Source: Oscillospiraceae bacterium (GTDB taxonomy: Bacteria; Bacillota; Clostridia; Oscillospirales; Ruminococcaceae). From it: 43,481 bases of DNA. Position 1 is the first letter of the stretch. Every line of letters begins with the position of its first letter. Where the stretch lies: assembly GCA_017540225.1 (NCBI GenBank), contig JAFYBM010000034.1, forward strand, positions 1-43,481. The letters run 5' to 3'. Both the position numbers and the translations under genes were made by a program. Of this stretch, positions 1 to 8,314 are shown in pieces. The notes below the pieces were generated by a model, which saw only the letters and a program-made list of their open reading frames with translations, did no database searches and was not told the DNA's origin.

Positions 1-303
1 TACCTCTGCGGACAAGTCACAGCCCGCAGCCGTGTAATTATATAATATACTGTGACAAAACCGAGGACGAAATAGAAAGAATCAAAAAAGAGCGATTTTG
101 GTAGAAAAAACGGTAGAAATTTCTGGTAGAAGTCAATTATATGATTTCACAGGAGTTTCGCAAAAGCCGTAATACCGAAAGAAAAAGCATATAAAACGAA
201 AAAGTTCATATAATGCGCTGGACTTTGAGCCGATTTTATGCTATAATAAATATACAGGCGCGGCCTGACATATTCAAAGAAACTGACGAAAGGATTTTTT
301 GCC
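1..303. other. Left-edge intergenic region with glmU promoter
   Basis: No complete gene is visible. Two plus-strand frames are open from the left edge and stop at 35-37 and 102-104. Either could be the tail of an upstream gene, and the sequence does not decide between them. The heptamer GGTAGAA occurs three times, at 100-106, 112-118 and 125-131. The glmU promoter lies at 219-247. Confidence 0.5.
219..247 (+). promoter_or_regulatory. Sigma-A-type promoter of glmU
   Basis: The -35 box TGGACT (219-224) and the -10 box TATAAT (242-247) are separated by 17 bases. Transcription would start near 254, giving a leader of about 50 bases. The glmU ribosome site AAAGGA is at 289-294. Confidence 0.7.
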
Positions 304-1677
304 ATGAATAATGCTGTAATACTTGCCGGCGGACAAGGCAAACGCATGAAAGCACCGATCCCGAAGCCGATGTTCCGTGTGCTCGGAGAGCCGATGCTGG
401 AATGGGTTTTGGGAGCCTGTGAGGATGCCGGACTGCAAAATATCTGTGTCATCACCGGCTATGAAGCGGATCAGATCCGGAATTATCTCGGAGACCGCTG
501 CGAAACCGCTTATCAGGCGGAGCGTCTCGGCACCGGTCATGCAGTTATGCAGGCAATTCCGTTTTTGCAAAAAGACACTGACGGCAATACCCTTGTGCTC
601 TGCGGCGATGCGCCGTTCATTGACAGCGAAACAATCCGCGGCTCTCTGGAACACCATGTTGCCGAGCAGAATGCTGTGACAGTCATTACGGCAAGCGTGG
701 AGCAGCCCTTTGGCTACGGCCGCATCCTGCGCACGGATAACGGCATTTCCGGCATCGTGGAGGAGAAGGATGCTACGCCAGAGCAGCGGAAGATCACGGA
801 AATCAATTCCGGCTGCTACTGGTTCCGCACGGCAGACCTGATCGAGCTGCTCGGAGAGATCAAAAATGATAACGCGCAAAAGGAATACTATCTCACGGAT
901 ACTGTGGCAATCGCGCTGAACGACGGTCTGCGTGCAGGCGCTTTCTGCTCGCAGAATCCGGATGTTGTGCTCGGCGCCAATGACCGCAAAGGACTGCTGA
1001 CACTCAATACGGCAGCGCGCATGGCGGTGCTGGAAAAGCATATGGCAAACGGTGTCGGTTTCACCTGCACCGACGGCATTATTATTGAACGCAGCGTGAA
1101 GATCGGTGCGGGCACAGAGATTCTGCCGAATACCATTCTGCGCGGCAATACGGTGATCGGTGAAAACTGCGTTATCGGCCCGAACTGCGTGATCGAAAAC
1201 ACGGAGATCGGTGATGAGGTCGAACTGAATACGGTTCAGGCATATGATTCCAGAATTGATGCCGGCGTCAAGATCGGCCCGTTTGTGCACATCCGTCCCG
1301 ACAGCCATATCTGTTCCGGCGCCAAGATCGGTGACTTTGTTGAGATCAAGAACAGTGAGATCGGCGAGGGTACGCTGATTGCGCATCTGGCCTATCTCGG
1401 TGATTCGGACATCGGCAAAAAGGTCAATATCGGCTGCGGCTGTGTGACCGTCAATTTCGACGGCATCAAAAAATCCCGCTGTGAGATCGGGGATTATGCC
1501 TTTGTCGGCTGCAATAACAATCTGATTGCGCCGGTCAGTCTCGGAAAATACAGCTATACGGCAGCGGGCGCGACCATTACGACCGATGTGCCGGATTATG
1601 CACTCGCCATTGACCGCGGCACGCTTCATATCAAGGAAGGCTATACACTGCGGAAATACGCAAAAAAGAAAGACTGA
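304..1677 (+). CDS. glmU: Bifunctional UDP-GlcNAc pyrophosphorylase / glucosamine-1-phosphate N-acetyltransferase GlmU
   Basis: This cytoplasmic enzyme acetylates glucosamine-1-phosphate and then couples it to UTP, giving UDP-GlcNAc for peptidoglycan. The 457-residue length is typical of the family. The N-terminal nucleotidyltransferase loop LAGGQGKRMKAPIPKPM is at about residues 7-23. The C-terminal half is a left-handed beta-helix of hexapeptide repeats (about 250-440) and contains AHLAYLGD, which holds the catalytic His region of the acetyltransferase, followed by VNFDG. The ATG at 304 has AAAGGA nine bases upstream. It is the first gene after a sigma-A promoter. A hairpin separates it from the downstream hydrolase, so partial read-through is plausible. 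Confidence is very high. Confidence 0.97.
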   Translation: MNNAVILAGGQGKRMKAPIPKPMFRVLGEPMLEWVLGACEDAGLQNICVITGYEADQIRNYLGDRCETAYQAERLGTGHAVMQAIPFLQKDTDGNTLVLCGDAPFIDSETIRGSLEHHVAEQNAVTVITASVEQPFGYGRILRTDNGISGIVEEKDATPEQRKITEINSGCYWFRTADLIELLGEIKNDNAQKEYYLTDTVAIALNDGLRAGAFCSQNPDVVLGANDRKGLLTLNTAARMAVLEKHMANGVGFTCTDGIIIERSVKIGAGTEILPNTILRGNTVIGENCVIGPNCVIENTEIGDEVELNTVQAYDSRIDAGVKIGPFVHIRPDSHICSGAKIGDFVEIKNSEIGEGTLIAHLAYLGDSDIGKKVNIGCGCVTVNFDGIKKSRCEIGDYAFVGCNNNLIAPVSLGKYSYTAAGATITTDVPDYALAIDRGTLHIKEGYTLRKYAKKKD

Positions 1678-1690
1678 GCGGCAGAATGAA

Positions 1691-1712
1691 CCCGTCCTTT
1701 TCGGAGGGCGGG
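1691..1712 (+). terminator. Hairpin after glmU, weak terminator or attenuator
   Basis: Arms 1691-1698 (CCCGTCCT) and 1705-1712 (AGGGCGGG) pair with one G-U wobble around a six-base loop. The downstream tract (CTATCTGTTTTG) is only moderately T-rich. The hairpin may reduce rather than stop transcription into the next gene. Confidence 0.4.
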
Positions 1713-1751
1713 CTATCTGTTTTGCGCAGACAAACTGCGGAAAGGAGCATT

Positions 1752-2396
1752 ATGCTGAATGTGATAAAAATGCCGGTCGGAGAGCTGGAGGCAAACTGCT
1801 TTCTGGTATCGGATGCAGAAAAAAACACTGTTATCATTGACCCCGGTGCAGAGCCGGATGTGATTCTTGCAGAGCTGAACACAAGGGAACTGACCCCGCT
1901 TGCGATCCTGCTGACGCACGCGCATTTTGACCATTTCGGTGCTGCGGCGGAGCTGATTGAACAGTATCACATTCCGCTGTATGTCCATTCGCTGGACCGC
2001 GAAATGGTGACCTCAGCAGAATATTCGCTGGCCGTGCAGCTTGGCTTCGGTGCGATGTACCGCAGACCGGATGATACAATGATCCGAACCTTTGAGGACG
2101 GCGACGAGCTGAAATTTTCGGAGGAGCTGACATTTTCCGTGCTGCATACACCGGGGCACTCGCCGGGCAGCAGCTGCTTCCGCCATAAAGATATTCTGTT
2201 TTCGGGAGATACACTCTTCCGCGACGGCGTCGGCCGCATTGATTTTCAGGGCGGCAATATCCGGGATATGCGCAGATCACTGGCACGGCTCGGCGCACTG
2301 GAAGGCGACTGCACTGTATACTGCGGACATTTTGCCGATACAACGCTGGAGCATGAGCGTACCTTCGGGCATTATCTGATTCCGCGGAAATTATAA
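1752..2396 (+). CDS. MBL-fold metallohydrolase, glyoxalase II-like
   Basis: The 214-residue protein has the metallo-beta-lactamase fold signature THAHFDH (H56, H58, D60, H61), then HTPGHSPGSSC, SGDTLF and CGH, which supply the remaining binuclear-metal ligands in order. It resembles the short hydroxyacylglutathione-hydrolase-like proteins often found near relA and hemZ in Clostridia. The thioester or other substrate cannot be read from sequence. The frame is open from 1686, but AAAGGAG at about 1741-1747 sits just before the ATG at 1752, which gives MLNVIKMPVG, so I use that start. It is probably soluble and cytoplasmic. Confidence 0.88.
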   Translation: MLNVIKMPVGELEANCFLVSDAEKNTVIIDPGAEPDVILAELNTRELTPLAILLTHAHFDHFGAAAELIEQYHIPLYVHSLDREMVTSAEYSLAVQLGFGAMYRRPDDTMIRTFEDGDELKFSEELTFSVLHTPGHSPGSSCFRHKDILFSGDTLFRDGVGRIDFQGGNIRDMRRSLARLGALEGDCTVYCGHFADTTLEHERTFGHYLIPRKL

Positions 2397-2463
2397 GCAA
2401 CTCAAAATGATAAATACCCGAAAGAATATATACGCAAAAAACATAAGCAGACGGAGCATTAAA

Positions 2464-2922
2464 ATGAACATCAAAAAGATTACAGATGCAAAAGAAAAGC
2501 AGCGCATCACGCGGACAATTCTCGAAGCGCTGCCGGAATGGTTTGAGGTTCCGGAAAGCAGGGAAGCCTATATCCGCGAGAGCACGGACAAGCTGTTTTT
2601 TGCGGCATATGACGCTGAAAAAGTGACCGGCTTTCTCTATTTGAAAGAAACCGGAAAAGCGACGGCAGAGCTTGCCGTGATGGGCGTTCTGAAGGAATAC
2701 CATCGCTGCGGCACCGGCAGGGCGTTGTTTGAATGTGCAAAAGCCGCCGCAAAGGAAGCAGGCTACAGCTTTATGCAGGTCAAGACCGTTCGTATGGGCG
2801 TGTATGAGGACTACGACCGGACAAACCGCTTTTATCAGGCACTTGGATTTCAGGAATTTGAGGTTTTTCCGGCGCTTTGGGACGAAGCAAATCCCTGCCA
2901 GATCTATGTTATGGCCTTATAA
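2464..2922 (+). CDS. GNAT family N-acetyltransferase
   Basis: The 152-residue protein has the GNAT acetyl-CoA-binding stretch: strand ELAVMGVLKEYHRCGTGRAL (about 78-97, with the R/Q-x-x-G-x-G/A type pyrophosphate loop) followed by a helix, and then FYQALGFQEF near the C terminus. The acceptor substrate is unknown. The open frame begins at 2407, but the ATG at 2464 has a GGAG-like ribosome site (ACGGAGC) and starts a normal GNAT N terminus. It lies 15 bases upstream of hemZ and is probably cotranscribed with it. Confidence 0.82.
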   Translation: MNIKKITDAKEKQRITRTILEALPEWFEVPESREAYIRESTDKLFFAAYDAEKVTGFLYLKETGKATAELAVMGVLKEYHRCGTGRALFECAKAAAKEAGYSFMQVKTVRMGVYEDYDRTNRFYQALGFQEFEVFPALWDEANPCQIYVMAL

Positions 2923-2937
2923 AGGAGGACGGAGCGC

Positions 2938-4410
2938 TTGGTCATTCACACATACGGTCACAGCCGTACATATGAGCCGGAGGCACTGCTCAAGCTGTTC
3001 CGTCCGGCCGAAAAATTTGAATTTTCAACAGAGCCGGAGCCGCCCGCAGAGGGAGAATATTTCTCCGCCGTGCTGCTGCCGGAGGGCGATGCCCGACACC
3101 TGATCTGTGGTGTCCGGATCGGCGGAGAAACACGCAGCAGCGACAAAATGCTGCCTCCGGATACCCCGAACAATATTCTTGACCGCGAGATCTCCGGCTT
3201 GCTCTATCCGCTGCTCTGCGAGCTGACGGGGATCCGGCCGCAATGGGGGATGCTGACGGGCATCCGGCCGGTCAATCTGCTGCGGAAATTCGCCGTGCGT
3301 ACCGGCAGTCTCCGGCAGGCAGAGGATGATTTCCGGAATATCTGGCACGTTACAGATGAAAAAACACGGCTTGCCTCGGAGATTCTCTCCGTACAGCAGC
3401 CGATTATCGACGCTGCGCCGGAAAACAGCGTCAGCATATATCTGTCTGTTCCGTTCTGCCCGACACGCTGCAAATACTGCTCTTTCGTCAGCAATTCCGT
3501 TTCGCAGATGGGCAATCTGATCGACAAATACTATATGTGTATTGCAAAGGAAATCGACATGGTCGGCGATCTTGTGCTCGAATACGGCCTGACGGTTGAC
3601 ACGATCTACATTGGCGGCGGCACGCCGACCTCGATTGACCTCTATCAGCCGCTTGACTGGCTGCACCGCAATTTCGCGGTGAATCAGCCGCTCCGTGAGT
3701 ACACAATCGAAGCGGGCAGACCGGACACGATCACGCGGGAGAGCATCGGTTTTTTCCGGCAGTTCGGCGTCACGCGCATTTCGGTCAATCCGCAGAGCTT
3801 TCAGGACGATGTGCTGAAAGCAGCCGGCCGGCCGCACACCGCACAGGATGCCGTTGACAAATTTCTGCTGGCGCGGGAGCTTGGCTTTGATAATATCAAT
3901 ATGGCTTTTATTGCGGGGCTGCCGTGCGATACGGTCAAGGGCTTCCGAGAGAGCATTGACCGCGCTGTTGCACTTGAACCGGAAAGCATTACCGTGCATT
4001 GCCTTGCGCTGAAAAAGGCTGCGGATTTCTATCAGAGTCTGCCGATGCCGGAGCCGGAGGCAGTCAGCGAAATGGTTGCCTATGCGCAGAAAACGTTGAA
4101 AAATGCAGGCTACAGGCCGTATTATCTCTACCGGCAGAAGAATATGGCGGCGAATCTCGAAAATGTCGGCTATGCAAAACCGGGCTTTGAGAGCGCCTAT
4201 AATGTCATGATGATGGATGATTCACAGACGGTGCTCGGCATCGGTGCGGGGGCCTCGACAAAGGTGCTCGGCGGAAAGCGCGGCATTGAGCGGCTGACGG
4301 AATGCAAATATCCTTATGACTATCTTGCGCGGTTTGATGAACTGATGAAAGATAAGGAGCAGCAGCTCCGGGAACTGCTGGATTCACAGCGGAGACAGAA
4401 AAATGGCTGA
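2938..4410 (+). CDS. hemZ: Coproporphyrinogen dehydrogenase HemZ-like radical SAM protein
   Basis: The 490-residue protein belongs to the oxygen-independent coproporphyrinogen III oxidase-like radical SAM group. An N-terminal domain of about 160 residues precedes the radical SAM core, as in Bacillus HemZ. The [4Fe-4S] motif C174-P-T-R-C178-K-Y-C181 is followed by IGGGTPTSI (SAM-binding GGxP-like) and VNPQSF. The start is TTG at 2938, supported by AAAGGAGG at about 2921-2928 and by the absence of a better in-frame ATG. The family includes heme chaperones and decarboxylases, so activity on coproporphyrinogen is inferred. Its last eight bases overlap the next gene. Confidence 0.88.
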   Translation: MVIHTYGHSRTYEPEALLKLFRPAEKFEFSTEPEPPAEGEYFSAVLLPEGDARHLICGVRIGGETRSSDKMLPPDTPNNILDREISGLLYPLLCELTGIRPQWGMLTGIRPVNLLRKFAVRTGSLRQAEDDFRNIWHVTDEKTRLASEILSVQQPIIDAAPENSVSIYLSVPFCPTRCKYCSFVSNSVSQMGNLIDKYYMCIAKEIDMVGDLVLEYGLTVDTIYIGGGTPTSIDLYQPLDWLHRNFAVNQPLREYTIEAGRPDTITRESIGFFRQFGVTRISVNPQSFQDDVLKAAGRPHTAQDAVDKFLLARELGFDNINMAFIAGLPCDTVKGFRESIDRAVALEPESITVHCLALKKAADFYQSLPMPEPEAVSEMVAYAQKTLKNAGYRPYYLYRQKNMAANLENVGYAKPGFESAYNVMMMDDSQTVLGIGAGASTKVLGGKRGIERLTECKYPYDYLARFDELMKDKEQQLRELLDSQRRQKNG

Positions 4411-4633
4411 TAACATGATGAAAGAACTGAAGGGTGCGAATATGGATATTGATCTGGTCAGCGAGAATGTTGACTGGGATCAGATGCACTGTCCGTGGAA
4501 TGAAGCGGAAAATACGAAAAATCATAAATGTGCGGTGAAAAGCACTTCGATCTGCAAATATTTTTGCGGGATCAGATATCCGGACAGTGTGCTTTGCAGT
4601 TATCCGCATGAAAATCCCGCTGCGTCTGTCTGA
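4403..4633 (+). CDS. Small cysteine-rich hypothetical protein
   Basis: This 76-residue protein has five cysteines (C30, C43, C51, C55, C65) in an HCPW...HKCA...ICKYFC...LCSYP arrangement, which suggests a metal site or Fe-S cluster. It has no signal peptide or membrane segment. It overlaps hemZ by 8 bases, so it is probably translationally coupled, with GGAG at 4391-4394 before ATG 4403. An alternative start is ATG 4442, preceded by AAGGG. I recall similar small Cys-rich proteins in Clostridia but cannot assign a function. The coupling to a radical SAM gene is suggestive only. Confidence 0.7.
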   Translation: MADNMMKELKGANMDIDLVSENVDWDQMHCPWNEAENTKNHKCAVKSTSICKYFCGIRYPDSVLCSYPHENPAASV

Positions 4634-4655
4634 GCAGGAATATGAGGTGTAACTT

Positions 4656-5429
4656 ATGACAAACTACATTGACATCGGGCTGAATCTGTTTTGCAGGCAG
4701 TTCCGCGACCCCGACCGCGTCATTGCGGACGCAGCGGCAGCGGGTGTTTCCTGCATTCTGACCGGCTCCGATATGAAAGAAAATGAACAGGTCAGCGCCT
4801 ATGTGCAGACGCATGATTGCTACGGCACCTGCGGAATCCATCCGCACAATGCCGACAATGCCCGCCCTGCGGATTTTGAACGTATCCGTGCGATTGTGAC
4901 GGGTAATCCGAAAATTGTGGCCGTCGGTGAATGCGGCCTCGATTATGACAGAATGTTCTCAACAAGAGAGAATCAGCTTCGCTGCTTCGACCGGCATATC
5001 CGGCTTGCGGAAGAACTCAAAAAGCCGCTGTTTCTGCATGAACGCGCCGCCGCAAAGGATTTCACAGCGCGGATGAAGCAGCATCCGGAGCAGTGCAGCC
5101 GCTCCGTCGTTCACTGCTTTACCGGTGATCTGCCGACGCTGCGCGCCTATCTGGAGCTTGGCTGTTATATCGGAATTACGGGCTGGATCTGTGATGACTG
5201 CCGTGCCGGTGCGCTGCGGGAGGCCGTAAAGATTCTGCCGGCAGACCGTGTGATGCTGGAAACGGACGCGCCCTATCTGACGCCGAAAAACGTGAAGGGA
5301 CTCGGCAATGTCAATGTGCCGCAGAATATCCGCTACGTTGCGGCAGAGCTTGCAAAGTATATGAAAACAGATACCGAGTCACTGATCCGGCAGGCACGCG
5401 AAAATACCGAACGCTTCTTCAGCCTTTGA
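4656..5429 (+). CDS. tatD: TatD family metal-dependent deoxyribonuclease
   Basis: The 257-residue TIM-barrel hydrolase contains GIHPHNAD, GECGLDYDRMFS, FLHERA, VVHCFTGD, GITGWICDD and ETDAPYLTP, matching in order the conserved blocks of TatD. The N terminus is DIGLNLFCRQF, like E. coli TatD (DIGVNL), not the DxHxHL start of the YcfH/YabD branch. It therefore belongs to the TatD/TATDN1 type, whose characterised members are 3'-5' DNA exonucleases in DNA repair or turnover. The ATG at 4656 follows an AGGTG-like site. It is probably the last gene of the hemZ unit. Confidence 0.9.
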   Translation: MTNYIDIGLNLFCRQFRDPDRVIADAAAAGVSCILTGSDMKENEQVSAYVQTHDCYGTCGIHPHNADNARPADFERIRAIVTGNPKIVAVGECGLDYDRMFSTRENQLRCFDRHIRLAEELKKPLFLHERAAAKDFTARMKQHPEQCSRSVVHCFTGDLPTLRAYLELGCYIGITGWICDDCRAGALREAVKILPADRVMLETDAPYLTPKNVKGLGNVNVPQNIRYVAAELAKYMKTDTESLIRQARENTERFFSL

Positions 5430-5706
5430 AAACAGAAGGATCTTCTGCTGAGAATCAGCGGGGACATATGTTTTGCGGTGCGAAACGTGCGTCCCCGCTG
5501 TGCTCGTTTCAGAGGCCGGCAATTATCGGTCATGCGGATTTGACAGCTTACGGTCATGCGCGGACAATATGGAGAACAGGAAATACCGAAAAAGAAAATG
5601 CTGTTGCCGTGAAAAAACAGTTTTTCCCTTGCATTTTCTTCCTAAACGTGTTATACTTATTAGATAGGATTATGATTATTTAATGAGAATCGGAGGTGTC
5701 GGCAGC
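5430..5706. other. tatD-recJ intergenic region
   Basis: No gene is seen. A perfect 10-base inverted repeat (CAGCGGGGAC at 5456-5465, GTCCCCGCTG at 5491-5500) encloses a 25-base loop but has no T-tract, so it is a poor intrinsic terminator. The recJ promoter is at 5629-5657. Confidence 0.5.
5629..5657 (+). promoter_or_regulatory. Sigma-A-type promoter of recJ
   Basis: TTGCAT (5629-5634) and TATACT (5652-5657) are separated by 17 bases. The predicted start near 5664 leaves about 40 bases before the TTG start of recJ at 5707. Confidence 0.7.
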
Positions 5707-7749
5707 TTGCTCAAGCGTTGGATAATCGGAAAGCCGGACAGCCAAAAGGCCGCAGAGCTTCGCCGGCGGGGCAGTATTACGCAGCTTTGCGCGGAGGTCC
5801 TTGTTTCACGCGGGATCGAATCCGTGGAGGCCGCGGATGAAAAGCTCAGTATCACGGAGCTTTCGGATCCCTTTTTGCTCAAAGATATTCAGCGGGCAGC
5901 CGAGCGCATTCTTGAGGCCGTCGATCGCGGTGAGCATATCTGCGTTTACGGAGACTACGACTGTGACGGTGTAACGGCAACGGTCATGCTGACGGACTGG
6001 CTGCTTTGTGCCGGCGCCGATGCGGAATGGTACATCCCGACACGCAGGGAGGGATACGGGATCCGTGCGGAGCAGGTCAGGGAGCTGCATGAAAAGGGCG
6101 TTTCTCTGATTATTACGGTTGATAACGGTATTTCCGCCGTTGAGGAGGCAAAGCTCATCAAAGAGCTGGGCATGGAGCTGATTATCACCGATCATCACCG
6201 TGCAGGCGATATTTTGCCGGATGCCTATGCCATCGTGGATCCCTTCCGGCCGGACTGCCCTTCTCCCTTCAAAACGATCTGCGGTGCAGTCGTTGTGCTC
6301 AAGCTGATTGCAGCGCTTGACGGCGGAGACTGGGAACCGGCACTGGAGCAGTTCGGAGATCTGGCAGCGCTCGCAACGATTGCGGATGTGATGCCGCTGG
6401 AAGGTGAAAACCGCTTTCTCGTGCAGCGCGGTCTGCAATTGCTGGCAAACACCGAACGGATGGGGCTGCTGGCACTGATGGCGGTCAGCGGCATGGAGGA
6501 AGGCAAGCCGATCACGGCACAGAATGCCGCGTTCCAGCTGATTCCGCGCATCAACGCGGCCGGAAGATTTGCGTCTGCTTCGATTGCTGCCAAGCTGCTG
6601 CTGACCGATGATCCGGATGAAGCGCAGCTGCTCGCCGGACAGATTCATGCACTGAATGATGAACGCCGTGCGACCGAACAGACAATCACCGATGAAATCT
6701 ATGATGAGATCCGGAAGAATCCAAAGCTGCTGCATGAACGTGTGCTGGTATTCGCCGGCGAAAGCTGGCACCACGGTGTGATCGGGATTGTCGCGGCAAG
6801 ACTGACGGAGCGCTTCGGAAAGCCATGCTTTCTGATGTCGGCGGAGCAGGACGGCTACCGCGGCTCTGCACGGAGCTTCGGTGAATTTTCCGTCTTTGAA
6901 TGCCTGAAATCCTGCGAGGCATTTCTGCTGCGCTACGGCGGGCATATGGGTGCGGGCGGTTTTACCGTTTCCGCGGAGAACAGGGATGCTTTTATCCGTG
7001 CGATTCAGGATTATGCAGCGAAAACGCATCCGGTGATGCCGGTGATGACCGCTTATGCGGAGCGAGCAATTGAGCCGCAGATGCTCACGCCGGAAAATGT
7101 GGCGGGGCTTTCCGTTCTGGAACCGTTCGGAGCCGGAAATCCGAAGCCGCTGTTTGCATTGCTCGGCATGACTGTTACGGAGGTTCTGCCGCTTTCAGGC
7201 GGATTACATACAAAGCTGCGGCTGCGCAGCGGTTCGGTGACGCAGGATGCGCTGATGTTCCGCACGCGGCCGGAGGAGACCGGCATTTCCGCCGGCATGA
7301 CACTTGATTTTCTCGTTTCTGCCGATGTAAAGGAATACATGGGACGGCCTTCGCTGACATTGCGCGCTGAGGATTTCCGCAGCTCGGAGCAGTCACGAGA
7401 GCAGGCCATTGCCGCGCAGGCTGCCTATGAAGCCTACTGCCGCGGAGAGGCACTGCCCTCACATGCCTATTATCAGCGGATGTGTCCGCACAGAAAAGAC
7501 CTTGTTGCGGTTTATCAGCTTGTGCAGCGCGCATCGATGACCGTGGCACAGATCTGCGAAGCCCTGCAAAGCAGCGGCATGAACCGCTGCCGTGCCCGCA
7601 TGATCGCAGATATTTTCTCGGAGCTGGGGCTGCTGGGCTTCGATGCCGTGACAGATACCCTGTACCGCGTGGAGGTGCAGCAGAAACGTGAACTGACCGA
7701 TTCCGAAGCCTACAGAAAGATTCTTTCGTTTGCTCAGCAGCAGGGCTGA
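5707..7749 (+). CDS. recJ: Single-stranded-DNA-specific exonuclease RecJ
   Basis: RecJ is a 5'-3' ssDNA exonuclease of recombinational and mismatch repair. Numbered from the chosen start, the DHH-phosphatase motifs are VYGDYDCDG (D83, D85, D87), TVDNG (D139) and TDHHRAG (D162, H163, H164). DHHA1 has the GGHMGAGG box, followed by an OB-fold segment and an extra C-terminal region of about 120 residues. Total length is 680. The frame also has ATG 5683, but no ribosome site precedes it. GGAGGTG at 5692-5698 sits eight bases before TTG 5707, so TTG is preferred. The gene begins the recJ-(small membrane protein)-relA cluster. Confidence 0.95.
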   Translation: MLKRWIIGKPDSQKAAELRRRGSITQLCAEVLVSRGIESVEAADEKLSITELSDPFLLKDIQRAAERILEAVDRGEHICVYGDYDCDGVTATVMLTDWLLCAGADAEWYIPTRREGYGIRAEQVRELHEKGVSLIITVDNGISAVEEAKLIKELGMELIITDHHRAGDILPDAYAIVDPFRPDCPSPFKTICGAVVVLKLIAALDGGDWEPALEQFGDLAALATIADVMPLEGENRFLVQRGLQLLANTERMGLLALMAVSGMEEGKPITAQNAAFQLIPRINAAGRFASASIAAKLLLTDDPDEAQLLAGQIHALNDERRATEQTITDEIYDEIRKNPKLLHERVLVFAGESWHHGVIGIVAARLTERFGKPCFLMSAEQDGYRGSARSFGEFSVFECLKSCEAFLLRYGGHMGAGGFTVSAENRDAFIRAIQDYAAKTHPVMPVMTAYAERAIEPQMLTPENVAGLSVLEPFGAGNPKPLFALLGMTVTEVLPLSGGLHTKLRLRSGSVTQDALMFRTRPEETGISAGMTLDFLVSADVKEYMGRPSLTLRAEDFRSSEQSREQAIAAQAAYEAYCRGEALPSHAYYQRMCPHRKDLVAVYQLVQRASMTVAQICEALQSSGMNRCRARMIADIFSELGLLGFDAVTDTLYRVEVQQKRELTDSEAYRKILSFAQQQG

Positions 7750-7772
7750 ACTTTGCAGTAAAGGAGCACGTT

Positions 7773-8246
7773 TTGATTCTGATCATTGTAATCTGCCTGA
7801 TTGTGAATATCGTAAAGCTCGCAAAAGCCTATGAAAACCGCTCCGGAAGCGGATTGATGCCGACCGGCATCGGCTTCACGGTGCTTGGTATCCTGATGCT
7901 TGCGGGCAGTCTGATGGCAGAGCCTTCCAGCCCTGATCTGGACGCATTTGATGTACTGTTTATCATTCCGATGCTGATTAAAGTTGTTTTTGCATCGCTT
8001 CAGGGTGTTCCGCTGACGGTTTCCGCCGTAATGCTGATCGGCGCAGGCATATCGGATATAATCTGCAGCGTCGTTCTGAAAAAGAAATACGGCAGGATCA
8101 AAGAAGGCAGAAGACTGACCGCAGCAGAGCTTGCGCAGAAAACAGAGACGCTGGAAAGCGATTATGAAAGCGGCTATCTGACAAAGGCTGAATATGAAGA
8201 ACAGAAGCGGGCGCTGCAGCGGCGCTCCGGCGGCTCCGGATTCTGA
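7773..8246 (+). CDS. Membrane protein with SHOCT-like C terminus
   Basis: This 157-residue protein has three hydrophobic segments (about residues 1-14, 29-47 and 66-105) and a charged C-terminal region of about 45 residues. That region, LESDYESGYLTKAEYEEQKR, looks like a SHOCT (short C-terminal) motif, which is usually linked to oligomerisation. It starts at TTG 7773 with AAGGAG at 7761-7766. It sits between recJ and relA, where apt is found in Bacillus and many Clostridia, but it is not a phosphoribosyltransferase. Function is unknown. Confidence 0.72.
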   Translation: MILIIVICLIVNIVKLAKAYENRSGSGLMPTGIGFTVLGILMLAGSLMAEPSSPDLDAFDVLFIIPMLIKVVFASLQGVPLTVSAVMLIGAGISDIICSVVLKKKYGRIKEGRRLTAAELAQKTETLESDYESGYLTKAEYEEQKRALQRRSGGSGF

Positions 8247-8314
8247 ACGGTATATTCCGGATACGGAGCAGCAGGATAATGCAGAAAGCGATGAAACAGA
8301 GAGGAGAGGATTCA

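Noticed and set aside
3..104. Possible C-terminal end of an upstream gene (DKTEDEIERIKKERFW then stop)
   Set aside because: A second frame also ends nearby (SADKSQPAAV, stop at 35-37). Without upstream sequence neither can be preferred.
274..1629. 451-residue minus-strand open frame
   Set aside because: It is a mirror of glmU, without a ribosome site or recognisable domain.
4656..5429. Inactive TatD because the N-terminal HxH is missing
   Set aside because: E. coli TatD also starts DIGVNL without HxH, and the other metal-ligand blocks are intact, so this is a subfamily trait.
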